A DNA stretch of 64,000 nucleotides from Osedax fenrisi (GCA_964019155.1 OZ025241.1:2624559-2688558); one strand, 5' to 3'. Positions 24,901 to 37,031 are shown, counted from the first letter of the stretch. Notes: generated by a model not told the origin, from the letters alone. A program made the numbers and translations.

Positions 24901-25439
24901 AACGATACTCATTTTCTTTTCTTTTTATTAATTTAATGATTATTTTCTAATTGTCTTCTTGTTTATTATCTGCAAAATGTTGCTTATAGTAATTATATTT
25001 ATCGTGTTTTATATTTTTCTGTATTTTATTCTTTAATTTTTTATATCTATTTAGTATAGACATACAATTAGTAGATTTATAAGCTGGATAATTTATTTTT
25101 CTTTTTTATTAAATTCTTTGATTTATTAGTTAGCCAAGGTTTATGATTATATATAATGTATACACGTATACGTGGTATTTATTTTGGTCTTTTTATCAAA
25201 GGAAAATTGTTTTGGACCATATCAACACAATTATTATAACATAGAATCTATCATTTCCGATAATACAATTTGCCAGTTTATAGTTATACAATTATTTTTA
25301 AATATTCAATATTTTATTGATTACAATTTCTAATATATATCACTTTATTATCACATGTATTACACGAGAAAATGGTGTAAATATAAAAAATAAAATACAA
25401 TGATATGTTATATCAGTATCAATGGTTCCATTATTTGTT

Positions 25440-25590
25440 ATATGATCCCCAGTAAACAACAACATGCGAATATGAACATATTATGTTCATAATATGAACA
25501 TATTTATATGATTCTGCATATTTATTTAACAACATATTAATATGAACATATTATGTTCATAATTTGTTCATATTAATATGTTATCATACA
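25440..25590. repeat. ATGAACATATTATGTTCAT palindromes
   Basis: Two near-perfect palindromes, about 25468-25502 and 25538-25580, built from the same ATGAACATA/TATGTTCAT arms, so the pair is also a direct repeat. Confidence 0.75.
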
Positions 25591-25734
25591 AATATAATTT
25601 CATTCATTGATTTTAAATTATGTGATACTGTATCATTAATTGTATTTATAATGTTATTTTCTAATTCAGTATTTACAATATTAGCATATTTTTTAACGTT
25701 ATCCTTTATATTAATAGTATTACAATTATTGTGA

Positions 25735-25977
25735 TTTTTAATTCATTAAATATTTATTATTTTCTTTTAATACACATTTTATGTCATTATCAAATAATTC
25801 CTTAATATAATTTTTAATTGACTCTGATAATTCTAAGTTAGTCATTCTATTTGTGATTTTTAATTCATTAAATATTTATTATTTTCTTTTAATACACATT
25901 TTATGTCATTATCAAATAATTCCTTAATATAATTTTTAATTGACTCTGATAATTCTAAGTTAGTCATTCTATTTGTC
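25735..25977 (+). repeat. ~121-bp tandem duplication
   Basis: GTGATTTTTAATTCATTAAA... is followed 121 bp later by an apparently identical copy, both ending GTTAGTCATTCTATTTGT. It lies within the degenerate LINE. Confidence 0.85.
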
Positions 25978-26229
25978 ATTATATGTGTTATATTTTATAT
26001 TTATATTATACGAAATAATATAAATATTCTACCAACGAATATACATGTATATATGCACACTCATTTTATAAATAAATTAGTAATAACATATTACCTATAT
26101 ATTAGTTATGTATACAATATTACAAGTTAGTTATATTATTAGGAATACATATAGTAAGAATACTATTTAATATTTAATATTATTAATGTATTGTTTGTAA
26201 ATGTAAATATATTAAATATCGACTTATCT

Positions 26230-28190
26230 GATTTATTCACGGATGAGCGAGCGCAAAAAAACGTATTTACGCTTTGGCAACGCATAGCAACCAAATGTAA
26301 AGTCGCATAAATGTAACGCGTTATTTCTACAAATTAAAAAAATTAAATTTCTTTAAATCTAATTAATTTCGACATACATTCGGATAACTAGTTCTCTATA
26401 TTATACGGATTTACTTTCAATATTTACGTAATCATTTCAGTAAAGGATAAGGTTTTAAAATCTATTTCGAAAATATGAAAATTGAAACAACACAACGCTG
26501 ATTTATTTAGTAAACAAGAAAAATCGAATTCGGCAATTGTTCAATTTAAAATCATAGGGAAACAGTTTGTTAAAAATATATATAATTTCTAAAACTATAT
26601 GATTGTAATATATTTATTACATTAAAAATGGATTGTAGTACATGTAATTTATAAATTAATAACGAAAATTATATAATATGTTCATGTGGTAATAAATAAT
26701 TTATTTATTACAAAGCTATCTAACTAATAGAAAACAATATGTGTCTTACCACAATGTTGATTCTAATTTACGTAGAATGAATATAGGTGTACCTCAGGGA
26801 TCTGTACTGGGACCGTTACTGTTTCTGCTTTATATTAATGATATCACTAGAGTTATGGATGAAAATAGCTGTATTCTATTTGCTGATGACACTACGCTGC
26901 TATTTACTGATATGGACCACTGTGCATTGGAAAATAAAGTTAACAAATATATTGGTTACATCTATGTATGGTTATGCTTTAATAAACTAACATTAAATTT
27001 AGATAAAACGTCGTATACGACTTTTGGCCTTTATAAGCCTCATACATTTAACATTTCACTAAACGACTTACCTATTAAATGTAATAATGAATTCAAATTT
27101 CTTGGTGTCACTATTGACAATAGACTCACTTGGAAACCTCATATTACAATATTAGCTTCTCAGTTATCTAGAATCCTAGCAGTAATTTACAAACTTAGAA
27201 ATAAAATTGATAAACAGTCATTAGTATTACTGTATAATTCTTTATTTCATTCAAGATTAACGTATTGTGCTGCCTCTTGGGGGTCAAATTATAAGCATAC
27301 TTTAAATAAGATAATTATTCTGCAAAACAAAGTATTGAAATGTATATATAAACGACCATTACGATCTAATATTGATTTTATCTATGAAAGACATAATATT
27401 TAAAAATTATGTGATATAGTTAATATAACATTATTAAAAAATGCATATATTGCTTATACTGATAATGCTAACACTAATCTCTTACGTAAATTTGTCAAAA
27501 GTACTTATACATTAACTAGACCTAGATACGCATTTGTTATTCCTAAATGTAGATTAAATATTAGCATACATGCAGTACATTTTGCTAGTATTAAACTATG
27601 GAATAAACTAAATACAAAGATGAAATTGATAAAAAATATCAAGTTATTCATTAAAAAGTTAAAAATTTCTTATATTGATAATTATTAATTTTACTATTAC
27701 TAACAATATTTGAAGCTCTCAATGGATCATCAATGCTGCTATGATAACTTATTTGTTATATGCTATTATTATTTTATTATGATTATACACTCCGTTTATT
27801 TACTTGGTTTATATGCATCGTTCAAGTGTGTACTGTGGTTATATGGGATGATACATATGCATGTTTGAAATGCTAACAATAAAGAGTTTGATATACTCAG
27901 GGTCTGTTCAACCCATATGGGGCATGGGCAACCCTGAGGCTTCCTTCATTTATTGATTCTCATAATTACTTATGGTGATCACTTGTTCGATGTGATGGCT
28001 AATATTATTATTTAAAAAAATGTTTAAATATCTTTAAAAAATTGTTATATAATATATTATGCATATGGTATTATTAAGGTCAAATACCTCGAAAGTCTTC
28101 TGACTATTTTATTTGTCCATTTATTGTTTTTCTTTTATAACGATTACAATAATAAAATGTATCTTATCTTATCTTAACTTATCTTAAATA
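26230..28190 (+). mobile_element. Internally deleted CR1-like LINE
   Basis: A 5' UTR-like stretch (26230-26627) leads to an ATG at 26628 and a short ORF1 start with MDCSTCNL and ICSCGNK, a cysteine-rich PHD-type finger as in CR1 ORF1. This runs directly into the middle of the RT at about 26702, so ORF1's remainder, the endonuclease and the RT fingers are deleted. The RT then reads NIGVPQGSVLGPLLFLLYIN, FADDTT and FLGVTIDNRLTWKPH to a stop at 27404, and continues in the same frame to about 27688. The 3' end has repeated TATCTTATCTTATCTTA (28149-28186). Confidence 0.8.
26702..27688 (+). pseudogene. LINE reverse transcriptase, C-terminal half
   Basis: The open frame begins before the nominal GTG start (QSYLTNRKQYV lies upstream of 26741) and keeps RT motifs GVPQGSVLGP, the catalytic FADD and the thumb TIDNRLTWKPH. 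A TAA after RHNI at about 27402 is followed in frame by KLWNKLNTKMK and the usual basic end. RT palm motif A (the first catalytic aspartate) is deleted, so no activity is expected. Confidence 0.85.
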
Positions 28191-28249
28191 CCATTATAAG
28201 TGCTTATATAAAGCACAAATTATGATAACAAATTGATCTAATAAATCAC

Positions 28250-29031
28250 CGCCAAAATATGCTATTCAGTTATTTAGATCACCAAATTTTACATTTAAAT
28301 GTAATAAATGTATAATTAATAATAATGATAATACACCAATAAATCTTCCTATTTTAAATAACGAATTACCATCGTCTACTATTATTGATAATAGTAATAT
28401 TAATAATTTAATAAATAGCACAGAATCAAAATTAAATATGTTATTATCAAAAATCACTGAAATAAGTGAATTGATTGTTGTTAAAAAATCATACGCTAAT
28501 GTAACCGCTAATGTAACCTCTACTGTAACCAATTATGATACCTTTACTGACAATTTGGTAAAATCAGTAAATATTATTAAAAATAATATAGATAGCAATA
28601 ATGAAATAATTATTCACAATATAAATATTCCTAATAATGATCAAACTAATTTCTTTAAATACTTAGTAAATATTATTTGTAAAACAGTAGATATTAATAA
28701 ATCGTGTGTATTATCAATAGTTCAATTATCATTTAATAAATTAAAATTAATTTTAGATAATGTGGTCTCAAAAAAAATTATTTTATCAAATGTTAACCGA
28801 TTATGTAGATTACGATATCTTCAAAATTCATTCATTAGAACATCTCTAGATGAAATATCACTAGAACGATATCAGATATTATACCATGTAGTTACAAATA
28901 AATTAATTAAAAGTAAAAAAATTATCAAATGTATTTATAATTCTAGAAGTCGTTCCTATGAACTAAGATATATTATAAATAATAAAATTGACTGGAATAT
29001 TTCAATTGGTGAAGATAATTTTAGTGTATGA
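28250..29031 (+). CDS. LINE ORF1 protein, N-terminally truncated
   Basis: Open without interruption for about 260 codons. It starts within a zinc-finger remnant (FTFKCNKCI), followed by an Asn-rich linker and a C-terminal part resembling the structured domain of CR1-type ORF1 (ILSNVNRLCRLRYLQ, IYNSRSRSYELRYIINNKID). It matches the layout of the ORF1 at 62808-63851, whose C-terminus is likewise 'ELRQTKNSKIDW'. ORF1 proteins bind the element's RNA. The first ATG in frame is at 28438 but homology begins upstream, so the start is lost by truncation. Confidence 0.65.
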
Positions 29032-29137
29032 AATTGTCATATATTACTTATAAAAATTCCATTATTAATCAAAATAAAAATAAATCTACAGGTTCTAGAT
29101 GAATAACCGGCAATAAAGATGAAAATATTAAAAATAA

Positions 29138-31960
29138 CAATTTAAATAAATATTATGCAAATGCTCGTAGTATTAGAAATAACATGAATTTTTTGGAATT
29201 TTTACTTTCATCTAATAAATATGACATTATATGTCTAGTTGAAACATTCTTAACAGTAGATGATAGAGATTCTCTGTATTTAATCGGTGGAAAAAATTAT
29301 ATACTATTTAGATACGATAAATTAATTCATAGAGGAGGTGTTGCGATATTTTGTAAATCTAATTTATGTCCTGTAAGAAATTTTATTTCACACATAGATG
29401 TTCAATATATACATTTAAAAATTAATTCAAAAATTCCATTTAATATTATATGTGTTTATAGACCTCCAAATTGTAATGAAGTATCTCATAAACAGATATG
29501 TAAATTATTTGATATAACCCAACACAATTATAATTCTTCTATAATTATAGGAGATTTTAATTTACCAAATTTTAATTGGAAAGAATATACATTTCCTAGT
29601 TACCCAAAAAGTTATGCATTACTTTACGATTCGATTATTAAAAATTCATTTTCACAATTAATAAATAAGCCAACTCGTAATAATAATATAATTGATATAC
29701 TTTTTACTAATGAAAAACAATACTATCTAATATAAATATTGGAGACTATTTCGGATTAGACACAAATATAAGTGACCACTATTCTGTTTCATTTAATGTA
29801 AATATTGAAAAATACCCATGTAAACAGATTTTAAAATCAAACAATTTTGATTTCAATAATGCTAATATAAAATTAATTAAATATCATCTTTCTAAATTTA
29901 ATTGGGAATATCTAAATTCAAATGATTAAAAAGATATCGATCAAAAAGTAGAATATTTTAATAATGTTCTAAATAAATTATTTATATCACATATTCCTAA
30001 TATAAATAATACAATAAAACAGGTACTTCCGAAGAATATATTGAAATTGAAGAAGCAAGTAAAACATTTATTTCGAAAATCTAAAACTAATTTACAATAT
30101 AAATATAATTGGATAGAAGCAAAACAAAAATTATCCAAAGAATTAGAATCTTTAAATTTTAAGAGAGAGATTAATGCAATTAATTCAAAAAATAAATTAA
30201 AGTTTTATAAATTTATGAAAAAAAGACAAAATTTAAAATCTGGAGTATCTCCTCTAATTGATATATCAAATAATAATGTTTTATTTTCAGATCTCGACAA
30301 AGCAAATATGTTAAATTCATATTTTAGTTCAATTCAACAAAATGATAATGGAAATTTACCCGAATTTTATAATTTAACTAAACAAAAGTTTGATAATATT
30401 GATTTAAATCTTGAAATAATTAAAATATTTTTAAATAGATTACAAATTACACATACTTTCGGAACTGACGGGATACCATCTTCTATGTTAAAATTATTAT
30501 CTAATGAATTATATAGGCATTTATATATTATTGTTAATTCATCTTTATTATCGGGTAATATACCGAAAATTTGGAAAAAATCACACCAATTTTTAAAAAG
30601 GGTGAACCATCAAATTCAAATAACTATAGGCCTATATTTCAATAAAATGTGTAATGTGTAGAGTATTAGAACGTATTATTTCTAAACAATTAATTGTTTA
30701 TTTAAAATCTAATAATGTATTAACAAAATATCAATATAGTTTTATAAGTGGAAAATCTACAGAATTTCAATTAACAAAATGTTTAAAATGTTGGTATAAT
30801 GAATTGAATAATAAAAAATGTGTAGATATAATATATATTGATTTTGCAAAAGCTTTTGATGTTTTTTCCCATGAAAAACTATTATTTAAATTAAAATCAT
30901 ACGGTATATCTAATAAAATAATAAAATGGTTTTATAATTTTTTATCGAATAGATCTCAAATTACACTGGTTGAAAATTCTTTTTCAAATAGTTCTATTAT
31001 AAAATCTGGAGTACCACAAGGATCGGTTTTAGGTCCAATTTTATTTTTATAATATATTAATGATCTTCCTAGTATATTCTCTTCAAAAATTCATATTGAT
31101 TTATTTGCCGATGATACAAAAATATATTTTTCTTACGCATCTGAGAGTGAAAGATTTCTTTTACAAAATAATTTAAATTTATTTTCACAATGGGTAAATA
31201 AATGACAATTAAATATTTCATTATAAAAATGTGCAGTTATGACTTTAGGGAAGGTTACTCCACGAAAATATTTTATAAATAATATTCAATTAGAAAATGT
31301 TACTTTTTATAAAGATTTAGGAATAATATTTGAAAATAACCTTTTATTTAATAAACATATTGATTATATTTGTAAAAAAGCTTATTTTTCTTTGAATTCA
31401 ATTTTTAGATGCATTACTACAAAATCCCCTAGAGCATTATTAAATGAATATACAATTTATTGCAAACCAATTTTAGAATATGCATCCATAATTTGGTCAC
31501 CTTTTTCAAAGGTTAGTAAATTTCGTAGTCTCATAGACCAAATTGAAAGAGTGCAAAGATTATTTACTAGAAGATTAATTACAAGATGCGTAGGATATAC
31601 AAATTCATCAAATATTAATTATAAATCATATATAGAGAGATTGGTATATTTTAAGTTAGAATCACTTGAACTTAGAAGATTAAAAATATATCTAATTACT
31701 ATTTTTTAAATTTCAAATAATTATACAGATATAAATATATCTGATATTCTTAACATTTCGAATAATTGTAGAACTAGAGGTAATTGTAAAAAATTAAATG
31801 TAATACATAATTATGATAATACAATTCAAAATATAATTAATAATAGATAAGTTAATTTATGGAATTCGTTAAATAATGATATAATAAAATCTGTATCTGT
31901 TTCATCTTTTAAAAATAAAATAAACAAAATCTGTTTTGACAAACAACTTTTTTTAACAGA
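29138..31960 (+). pseudogene. LINE ORF2 (endonuclease-RT) pseudogene
   Basis: An APE-type endonuclease is visible at 29138-29800: NARSIRNN, the catalytic Glu in VETFL, IIGDFN, and SDHYSV after a frameshift near 29735. RT follows from about 30450: TDGIPSSMLK, YIDFAKAFD (motif A), SGVPQGSVLGP, LFADDTKIYF (motif C), then CVGYTNSSNINYKSYIERL in the thumb/C-terminus. I see frameshifts near 29735 and 30590 and stops near 29927, 31052, 31203 and 31225. The end at about 31955 gives a full-length C-terminus. Inactive. Confidence 0.85.
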
Positions 31961-32039
31961 AATTTATAATTTTATATTGATTTATGTTTCATTTTGTATC
32001 TTAATTATTGCATTATCTCTTCTGGTTTTTTTTAATGTG

Positions 32040-32760
32040 TTTTTGTTATAGAAAATTTGGGTTTTTATATCTATATTTCAAATATATTATAATATAAAAT
32101 TAATAATTCATTATTATTACAGATAAAGTGGAAGTATTATTTTATGTGTGTTTGTTCTGTATTATATTTTGTTATAAATTTATTTTTGTTATAGAAAATT
32201 CGGGTTTTTATATTTATATTTCAAATATACTATAATATAAAATTAATAATTCATTATTATTACAGATAAAGTGGGAAGTATTATTTTATTTTTTTTTGTT
32301 CAGTATTATATGTTTGTTTTATATATATATATTTTGTAAATATGTTTCAAATGTATTATATTACTAAAATACAATATTAATAATATTAATAATATTATAT
32401 TATTTCAGATTATAGTGATAAGTATTATATTGTTTGTTTCGTAATGATATTAGTATGTTTTGTTATTAACTGTTTTGGTATAGGTATATTGGTTTATTTT
32501 ATTTGTAAAGTTTTCTGTATATATATATATATATATGTTTCAAATTTATTATACAATTAAAATATAAATTAATAAAGTACTTCCTACTATTATTACAGAT
32601 TTTGGTAAGTATTACATTATTTGTTTGTTTCATTCAAGTATTTGTTTCATTCTAGTATTGGTTTAATTGATTTTAAACATGTTCTGTTTATAATATATTT
32701 AAAATTTAACATTTAAATATTAAACTATATAACTAATAATTTATTACTAAAACAGGGTAC
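32040..32760 (+). repeat. ~130-bp tandem repeats in LINE 3' UTR
   Basis: About four diverging units, each with TTATAGAAAATT, ATATTTCAAATATATTATAA and ATTATTATTACAGATAAAGT-like segments. The first two are nearly identical. Confidence 0.75.
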
Positions 32761-32819
32761 TAAGATAAGAAGATTTCTACAAAGTTAAAGTAGAAATTGA
32801 ATATTTCGATGTCACTTAC

Positions 32820-32965
32820 AAAATAATGTATTTTATTTCTATTTTCGATTATTTTTACGCTATCTTTTATTTCTATTTTGATCATTTTTCGTTTATTTTT
32901 ACTATATGATTTATTTCTACTTTCGATTGTTTTTCGTTTATTTTTACGGTTACTGTAAAACGTTT
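32820..32965 (+). repeat. TTTATTTCTATTTTCGATT tandem motif
   Basis: Three to four copies of a ~55-60 bp T-rich unit with CGATTATTTTTCGTTTATTT-like text, in the distal LINE 3' UTR. Confidence 0.6.
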
Positions 32966-33215
32966 TAATTTCTTTAATTTTTTAATTTCGTATTATTCTT
33001 TGTTTATTTCTATAACGTATTTTATCGTTAGCAAATATCTATACTTTATACTTTCGATTATATTTTCGGCTATGTATTTGCTTAAATAAATTATCAATCA
33101 ATACTATATCACAAATATAAATATAATTATAATTGTAAATATAACACATATATTGTTATAACACAAATATAATTATTGTATTAACAAAATAATATATATT
33201 TATATATGTATGATT

Positions 33216-33275
<60 letters not shown>

Positions 33276-33312
33276 TAAGTGTATACACTATAGTTACTGT
33301 GATTATACCAAC

Positions 33313-33440
33313 CTTTGATACAAGTTTTTTGCCCATTTACATCGCAATTATAATTATTTAATGCAACACATTTAGTGTCACACTCTCTAACATTAGTGTA
33401 GTAATTATTATCACAAACTCTTTCCACACTGTACTCAATA
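33313..33440 (-). CDS. DSL domain exon of Notch-ligand-like gene
   Basis: 128 nt, acceptor CAATCAG, donor AAAG/GTTGGT, entering in phase 2 and leaving in phase 1. It encodes VCDNNYYTNVRECDTKC, NYNCDVNGQKTC and IKG, which with the next exon gives six cysteines in DSL order. The YY after the first cysteine, C-x3-C, and C-x7-C-xx-G spacings match the Notch-binding DSL module. The loop between cysteines three and four is short (VALNNYN) and lacks the usual charged stretch, and the last loop is long, so this is a divergent DSL. It is read upstream of all EGF exons, as expected. No MNNL exon was found to its right. Confidence 0.75.
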
Positions 33441-33457
33441 CTGATTGGATAAAGGCA

Positions 33458-33461
<4 letters not shown>

Positions 33462-33534
<73 letters not shown>
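33462..33534 (+). repeat. (TA)n microsatellite
   Basis: About 70 bp of pure TA just upstream of the DSL exon in the gene's orientation. A second (TA)n (33216-33275) lies just past its donor. Confidence 0.95.
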
Positions 33535-33538
<4 letters not shown>

Positions 33539-34187
33539 TATAAACATATTGAAGACTCAGTTTGCTATGGAATCAGAAAAAAAATAAATCCTTAAAATAA
33601 TATTTAGAAGTGATTTAATTTAATTCTGTAATCATTATTATTTTAGTTTTCAACATAAATTTAACTTTATTTTATGATAAATAATTGCATTAAAACATTT
33701 ATATATATTTTATTATTAAATATGTTTTGTTAAAACCTTCTGCAATGTAAATATATTCATATTTAGATTAAAAACATGGTACAATATTTTACATAATTAA
33801 AAAATAAAATATATATATGACATTATTTAGAATAATATCTAATAATTTATAATTACATGTGATATATAGATGTATAACATACTTGTATATATCTATATAG
33901 AAGTTTGTAACGTGCTTAAACGCCTTGTTTATTAACTATATATATAGAAAAAAATTAGGTCATTAGCTACTTAAGATAATAAATTTATCCATATTACATA
34001 ATACTGTTCCATGCCTATTTATCTTATCACAGTTCATGGTGCATAATATCATTGTTATATTTATTGGTAACATCGCTTACCCCCTTAATGGTAAACAATA
34101 ATGAATATCGTACAATGTTCGTGATAATAATATAATTATAAAATTGAAAATGTACCTATTTTATATGTAATATATTAATGTGTTTAA

Positions 34188-34220
<33 letters not shown>

Positions 34221-34223
<3 letters not shown>

Positions 34224-34329
34224 CATTTATAAATTTATTAATTTCCGTACGGTATATTCTATTACCTACATTTATTATTTGTATTATTTATACACTTTTA
34301 AGAAATCATTTATGATATATGTAAGTGTT

Positions 34330-34341
<12 letters not shown>
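34221..34341 (+). repeat. ~120-bp duplicated segment, copy 2
   Basis: Matches 19153-19273 with no difference seen by eye; bracketed by (TA)n on both sides. Confidence 0.85.
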
Positions 34342-34383
<42 letters not shown>

Positions 34384-34845
34384 TATATGTGTGTGTATGT
34401 ATATATTATATATTTATTTGTTTTTTTATATATTCTCATAGCTTTATAATTAATAAACTTCTTTTGAATTACTTTTTTTAATATGTTAATAATAAATTCT
34501 TAAGTTATATAGTTATGAATAAATATATATTATTTATATGTGATGAATAAAGATATTAAGATACTAAAAGTTACTAAAATAAATATGTTAATGTAATATA
34601 TGCCTATATAATCTTGTACATATATGTATTATAGATTATATGACAAAATATAAATATAAAAGAAAAACATATAATTACATAAGTCTATATTTTTATTAAG
34701 TCTACATTTATGTATTCGTAGGATATGATAGTGTGCCACCATCCACCGCACTAATATATCTATCATTCAAATTCTTCTAATAAACTATTATTCATATCAA
34801 TATAGCAGTTGCCATGTAATAGACTAATTATAAAATTGATCAATA

Positions 34846-35600
34846 GCTATTTGAAGTTTGATTCTATCATTTATATTATTATAAATTAGGCTACGTTTTG
34901 TATCAACGGCAAATAGATTAAAATTAATGTCAGTATCAATTAAATCAACTAGAACATTAATAAAAATAAGAAAAATGGTCCAATAATTGAACCTTGAGGT
35001 ACACCAGATATAATTTCAATGAAATAAGATTTCATATTATTAATTGTTACTTGTTGGGATCTATTAAAAATACAACTTTTAATCCAAGATAAAATATTTC
35101 CAGAAATACAGATTTTACATAGTTTAACTAATAATTTTGTATGCGAAACTTTATCAAATGCCTTTGCATAATCAAGATAAATAATGTCAATAAATGTATG
35201 TTCATCAATAGCATTTATCCATTGGGAATAACATTTGAGTAATTGAATTTCAACAGATTTACTAGAACGAAATCCGATTTGAGAATCTGAAAGAAGAGAA
35301 TTTTTGTTAAATATAAAGTTAATTATTTTACTTAAAATTCGTTCAAAAACTCTAGAAATTATTTATGTGATCGATATTGATTTATAATTAGCTTTATTAT
35401 TAGGATCACCTTTTTTATAAAGTGGAATAATAAAAGATAATTTCTACATGTCGGGACAAATACCAAATGATGATTTATTAAATAAAATTTTTAGAGGTAT
35501 CGAAAGTTCAAAATAAAATAACTTGTAAATATTTGAAGGAATACTATCCGGTGTTATAAATAAAGTTATTTATAAAAGATTCTTTATTTGACTGTTTTAA
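34846..35600 (-). pseudogene. CR1-like LINE RT fragment
   Basis: The minus strand reads FNRSQQVTINN, SGVPQGSIIGP, IYLDYAKAFDKVSHTKLL (motif A) and LYKKGDPNNKANYKSISIT (finger region), with stops at intervals and a frameshift after the QGS block. The FADD region and everything 3' of it are missing, so it is a truncated relic. Confidence 0.75.
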
Positions 35601-35631
35601 TATTGGCATTATATTATATTACTAAGTCCCA

Positions 35632-36697
35632 GTGTCATATAATAAATCGTCCCCATCCCAAAAATCGTCCCCGATTGTCACGTGACAACAAAATCGATGA
35701 TATTTCACTAAATACACACAGGGGAAAGTAACCTAATACGGACACTTTAACAATAAATGGTCTTAACTTTTTATAACTCATTATTTTTATTTAAAAATAC
35801 AATATATTAATATTATATGATTATTGATATTATTGTAATTTTAAAATTTTATTTAATCTTTTAATTCCGAAGATAACGGGGGTGTCCGTATTCGGTACCC
35901 ATGTCCGAATACGGACACACTGTGTTATAATACGGACACCTTATACAACACTAGATAAACTATATATTATTGATGAATCAATCAGACAAATTATAATTAC
36001 GTTATTTATAATTAATTTTATGAAAAATATATTGTAATTTAATTAGTTAATATTTTATTTATTTTTATTATTTTTTAATTAATAATACAATTTAAGTATC
36101 TACATAATATTTTTTTTAGAATTAGCTTTATTGGTAGTATTAATATTATAAAGCACGCGATTTTTATGAAAATCAGAATAGTTCATATGCTGCACGTTGA
36201 TTGGTTACAGGGTGTCCGTATTAAGACATTTATAGTGTCCGTATTAGGAACTTATATATCATCTAGATATATGCTTATAACATAATTAATATTTTATGAC
36301 AAATATAGAAATTAAAAATACAATTTTTAGAATGCTTTATTTTTTAATAATATAGTATTATATTTTATATCGATACATTTGTATATTCATGAGAAGGTTT
36401 TAAGTTGAAATTTTTTTTCATAAATTTAAAAACGTAATAAAAAAATCAGTTTATTGGATATATTAGCAATATTTTGAATAATTAAAAAATAAAAAATACT
36501 TTTTTAGACTATTTTTATAATTATGAATATTTTATTCATTAACATTTTTTTTGTAGGATTTATGGTTTCTGAGATACCGAGAGTGTCCGTATTCGGGTAC
36601 TGTCCGTATTCGGTTACTTTCCCCTACGAATCGCTTCAAATTTTAACCACATATAAATAGTATGTATATACACAAATGTGGAAAAAATCAACGTCTA
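35632..36697. repeat. Left arm of a long inverted repeat, split by a MITE
   Basis: From GTGTCATATAATAAATCGTC (35632) to CAACGTCTAATTATG (36697), minus the MITE at 35721-36624, this ~160-bp sequence is the inverse of 41814-41987. The two arms bracket the LINE at 36.7-41.3 kb. They may be the terminal repeats of a DNA transposon whose interior was replaced, or two inverted copies of one repeat. Confidence 0.75.
35721..36624 (+). mobile_element. TA-inserting MITE, family 1 copy B
   Basis: 904 bp. Ends GGGGAAAGTAACCTAATACG and CGGTTACTTTCCCC are inverted repeats; GTGTCCGTATTCGG-type motifs recur near both ends and in the centre. Flanks are CA on the left and TA on the right. The empty site in the inverted arm at about 41900-41915 shows a single TA there. 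No ORF. Confidence 0.9.
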
Positions 36698-36746
36698 ATT
36701 ATGAATGAATGAATATTTATTTACTGAATATTTAATTAATATACAG

Positions 36747-36791
36747 AAGGATATTCAGAAGCTATACGTAGCTTATATTAAGAATATCCTT
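36747..36791 (-). other. Stem-loop near LINE 3' end
   Basis: AAGGATATTC pairs with GAATATCCTT and, inside, AAGCTA pairs with TAGCTT around TACG. Position close to the 3' terminus suggests a possible recognition structure for target-primed reverse transcription; that role is inferred. Confidence 0.65.
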
Positions 36792-36896
36792 ATAACAACA
36801 ATATTAAATATTTAATATATAATAATAATTATGAAATAAGAAAATGTAATAACAAAAATGGTGTAATACAAGATATTTATATCGAATATACATATT

Positions 36897-37031
<135 letters not shown>

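Larger units (their letters stand above)
24930..25990 (-). pseudogene. Degenerate LINE ORF fragment
   Basis: The minus strand reads, in shifting frames, NWQIVLSEMIDSML and KPWLTNKSKNLIKKKNKL. This linker between endonuclease and reverse transcriptase has a clear counterpart in the 37-40 kb LINE (NKPWLIEGLKKCIIKKNKLY). Further upstream MTNLELSESIKNYIKELFDN is encoded twice because of a local duplication. Many stops; the catalytic domains are missing. Confidence 0.55.
28200..33100 (+). mobile_element. CR1-like LINE, 5' truncated, decayed
   Basis: Starts right after the repeat tail of the preceding LINE. It contains an ORF1 lacking its N-terminus, a decayed ORF2 and a long 3' UTR with two tandem-repeat blocks, and probably ends near 33090 at AAATAAATTATCAATCAATAC. 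It fills part of the first large intron of the DSL/EGF gene in antisense orientation. Confidence 0.75.
7103..33440 (-). other. Notch-ligand-like gene (DSL plus seven EGF repeats), partial
   Basis: Span of the single host gene I can support, read right to left. Joining the exons listed separately gives one DSL domain (six cysteines across exons 33313-33440 and 22569-22739) and then seven EGF-like repeats whose six-cysteine frameworks are each completed across splice junctions. A non-EGF ectodomain follows. This domain order is characteristic of membrane-bound Delta/Serrate/Jagged ligands that activate Notch on neighbouring cells. The N-terminal signal peptide/MNNL region and the transmembrane and cytoplasmic exons were not found, so the gene is incomplete here. 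Introns range from under 1 kb to about 10.6 kb and are filled with LINEs, MITEs, a SINE and Helitrons. Whether it is Delta-like or Jagged-like is undecided. Confidence 0.75.
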
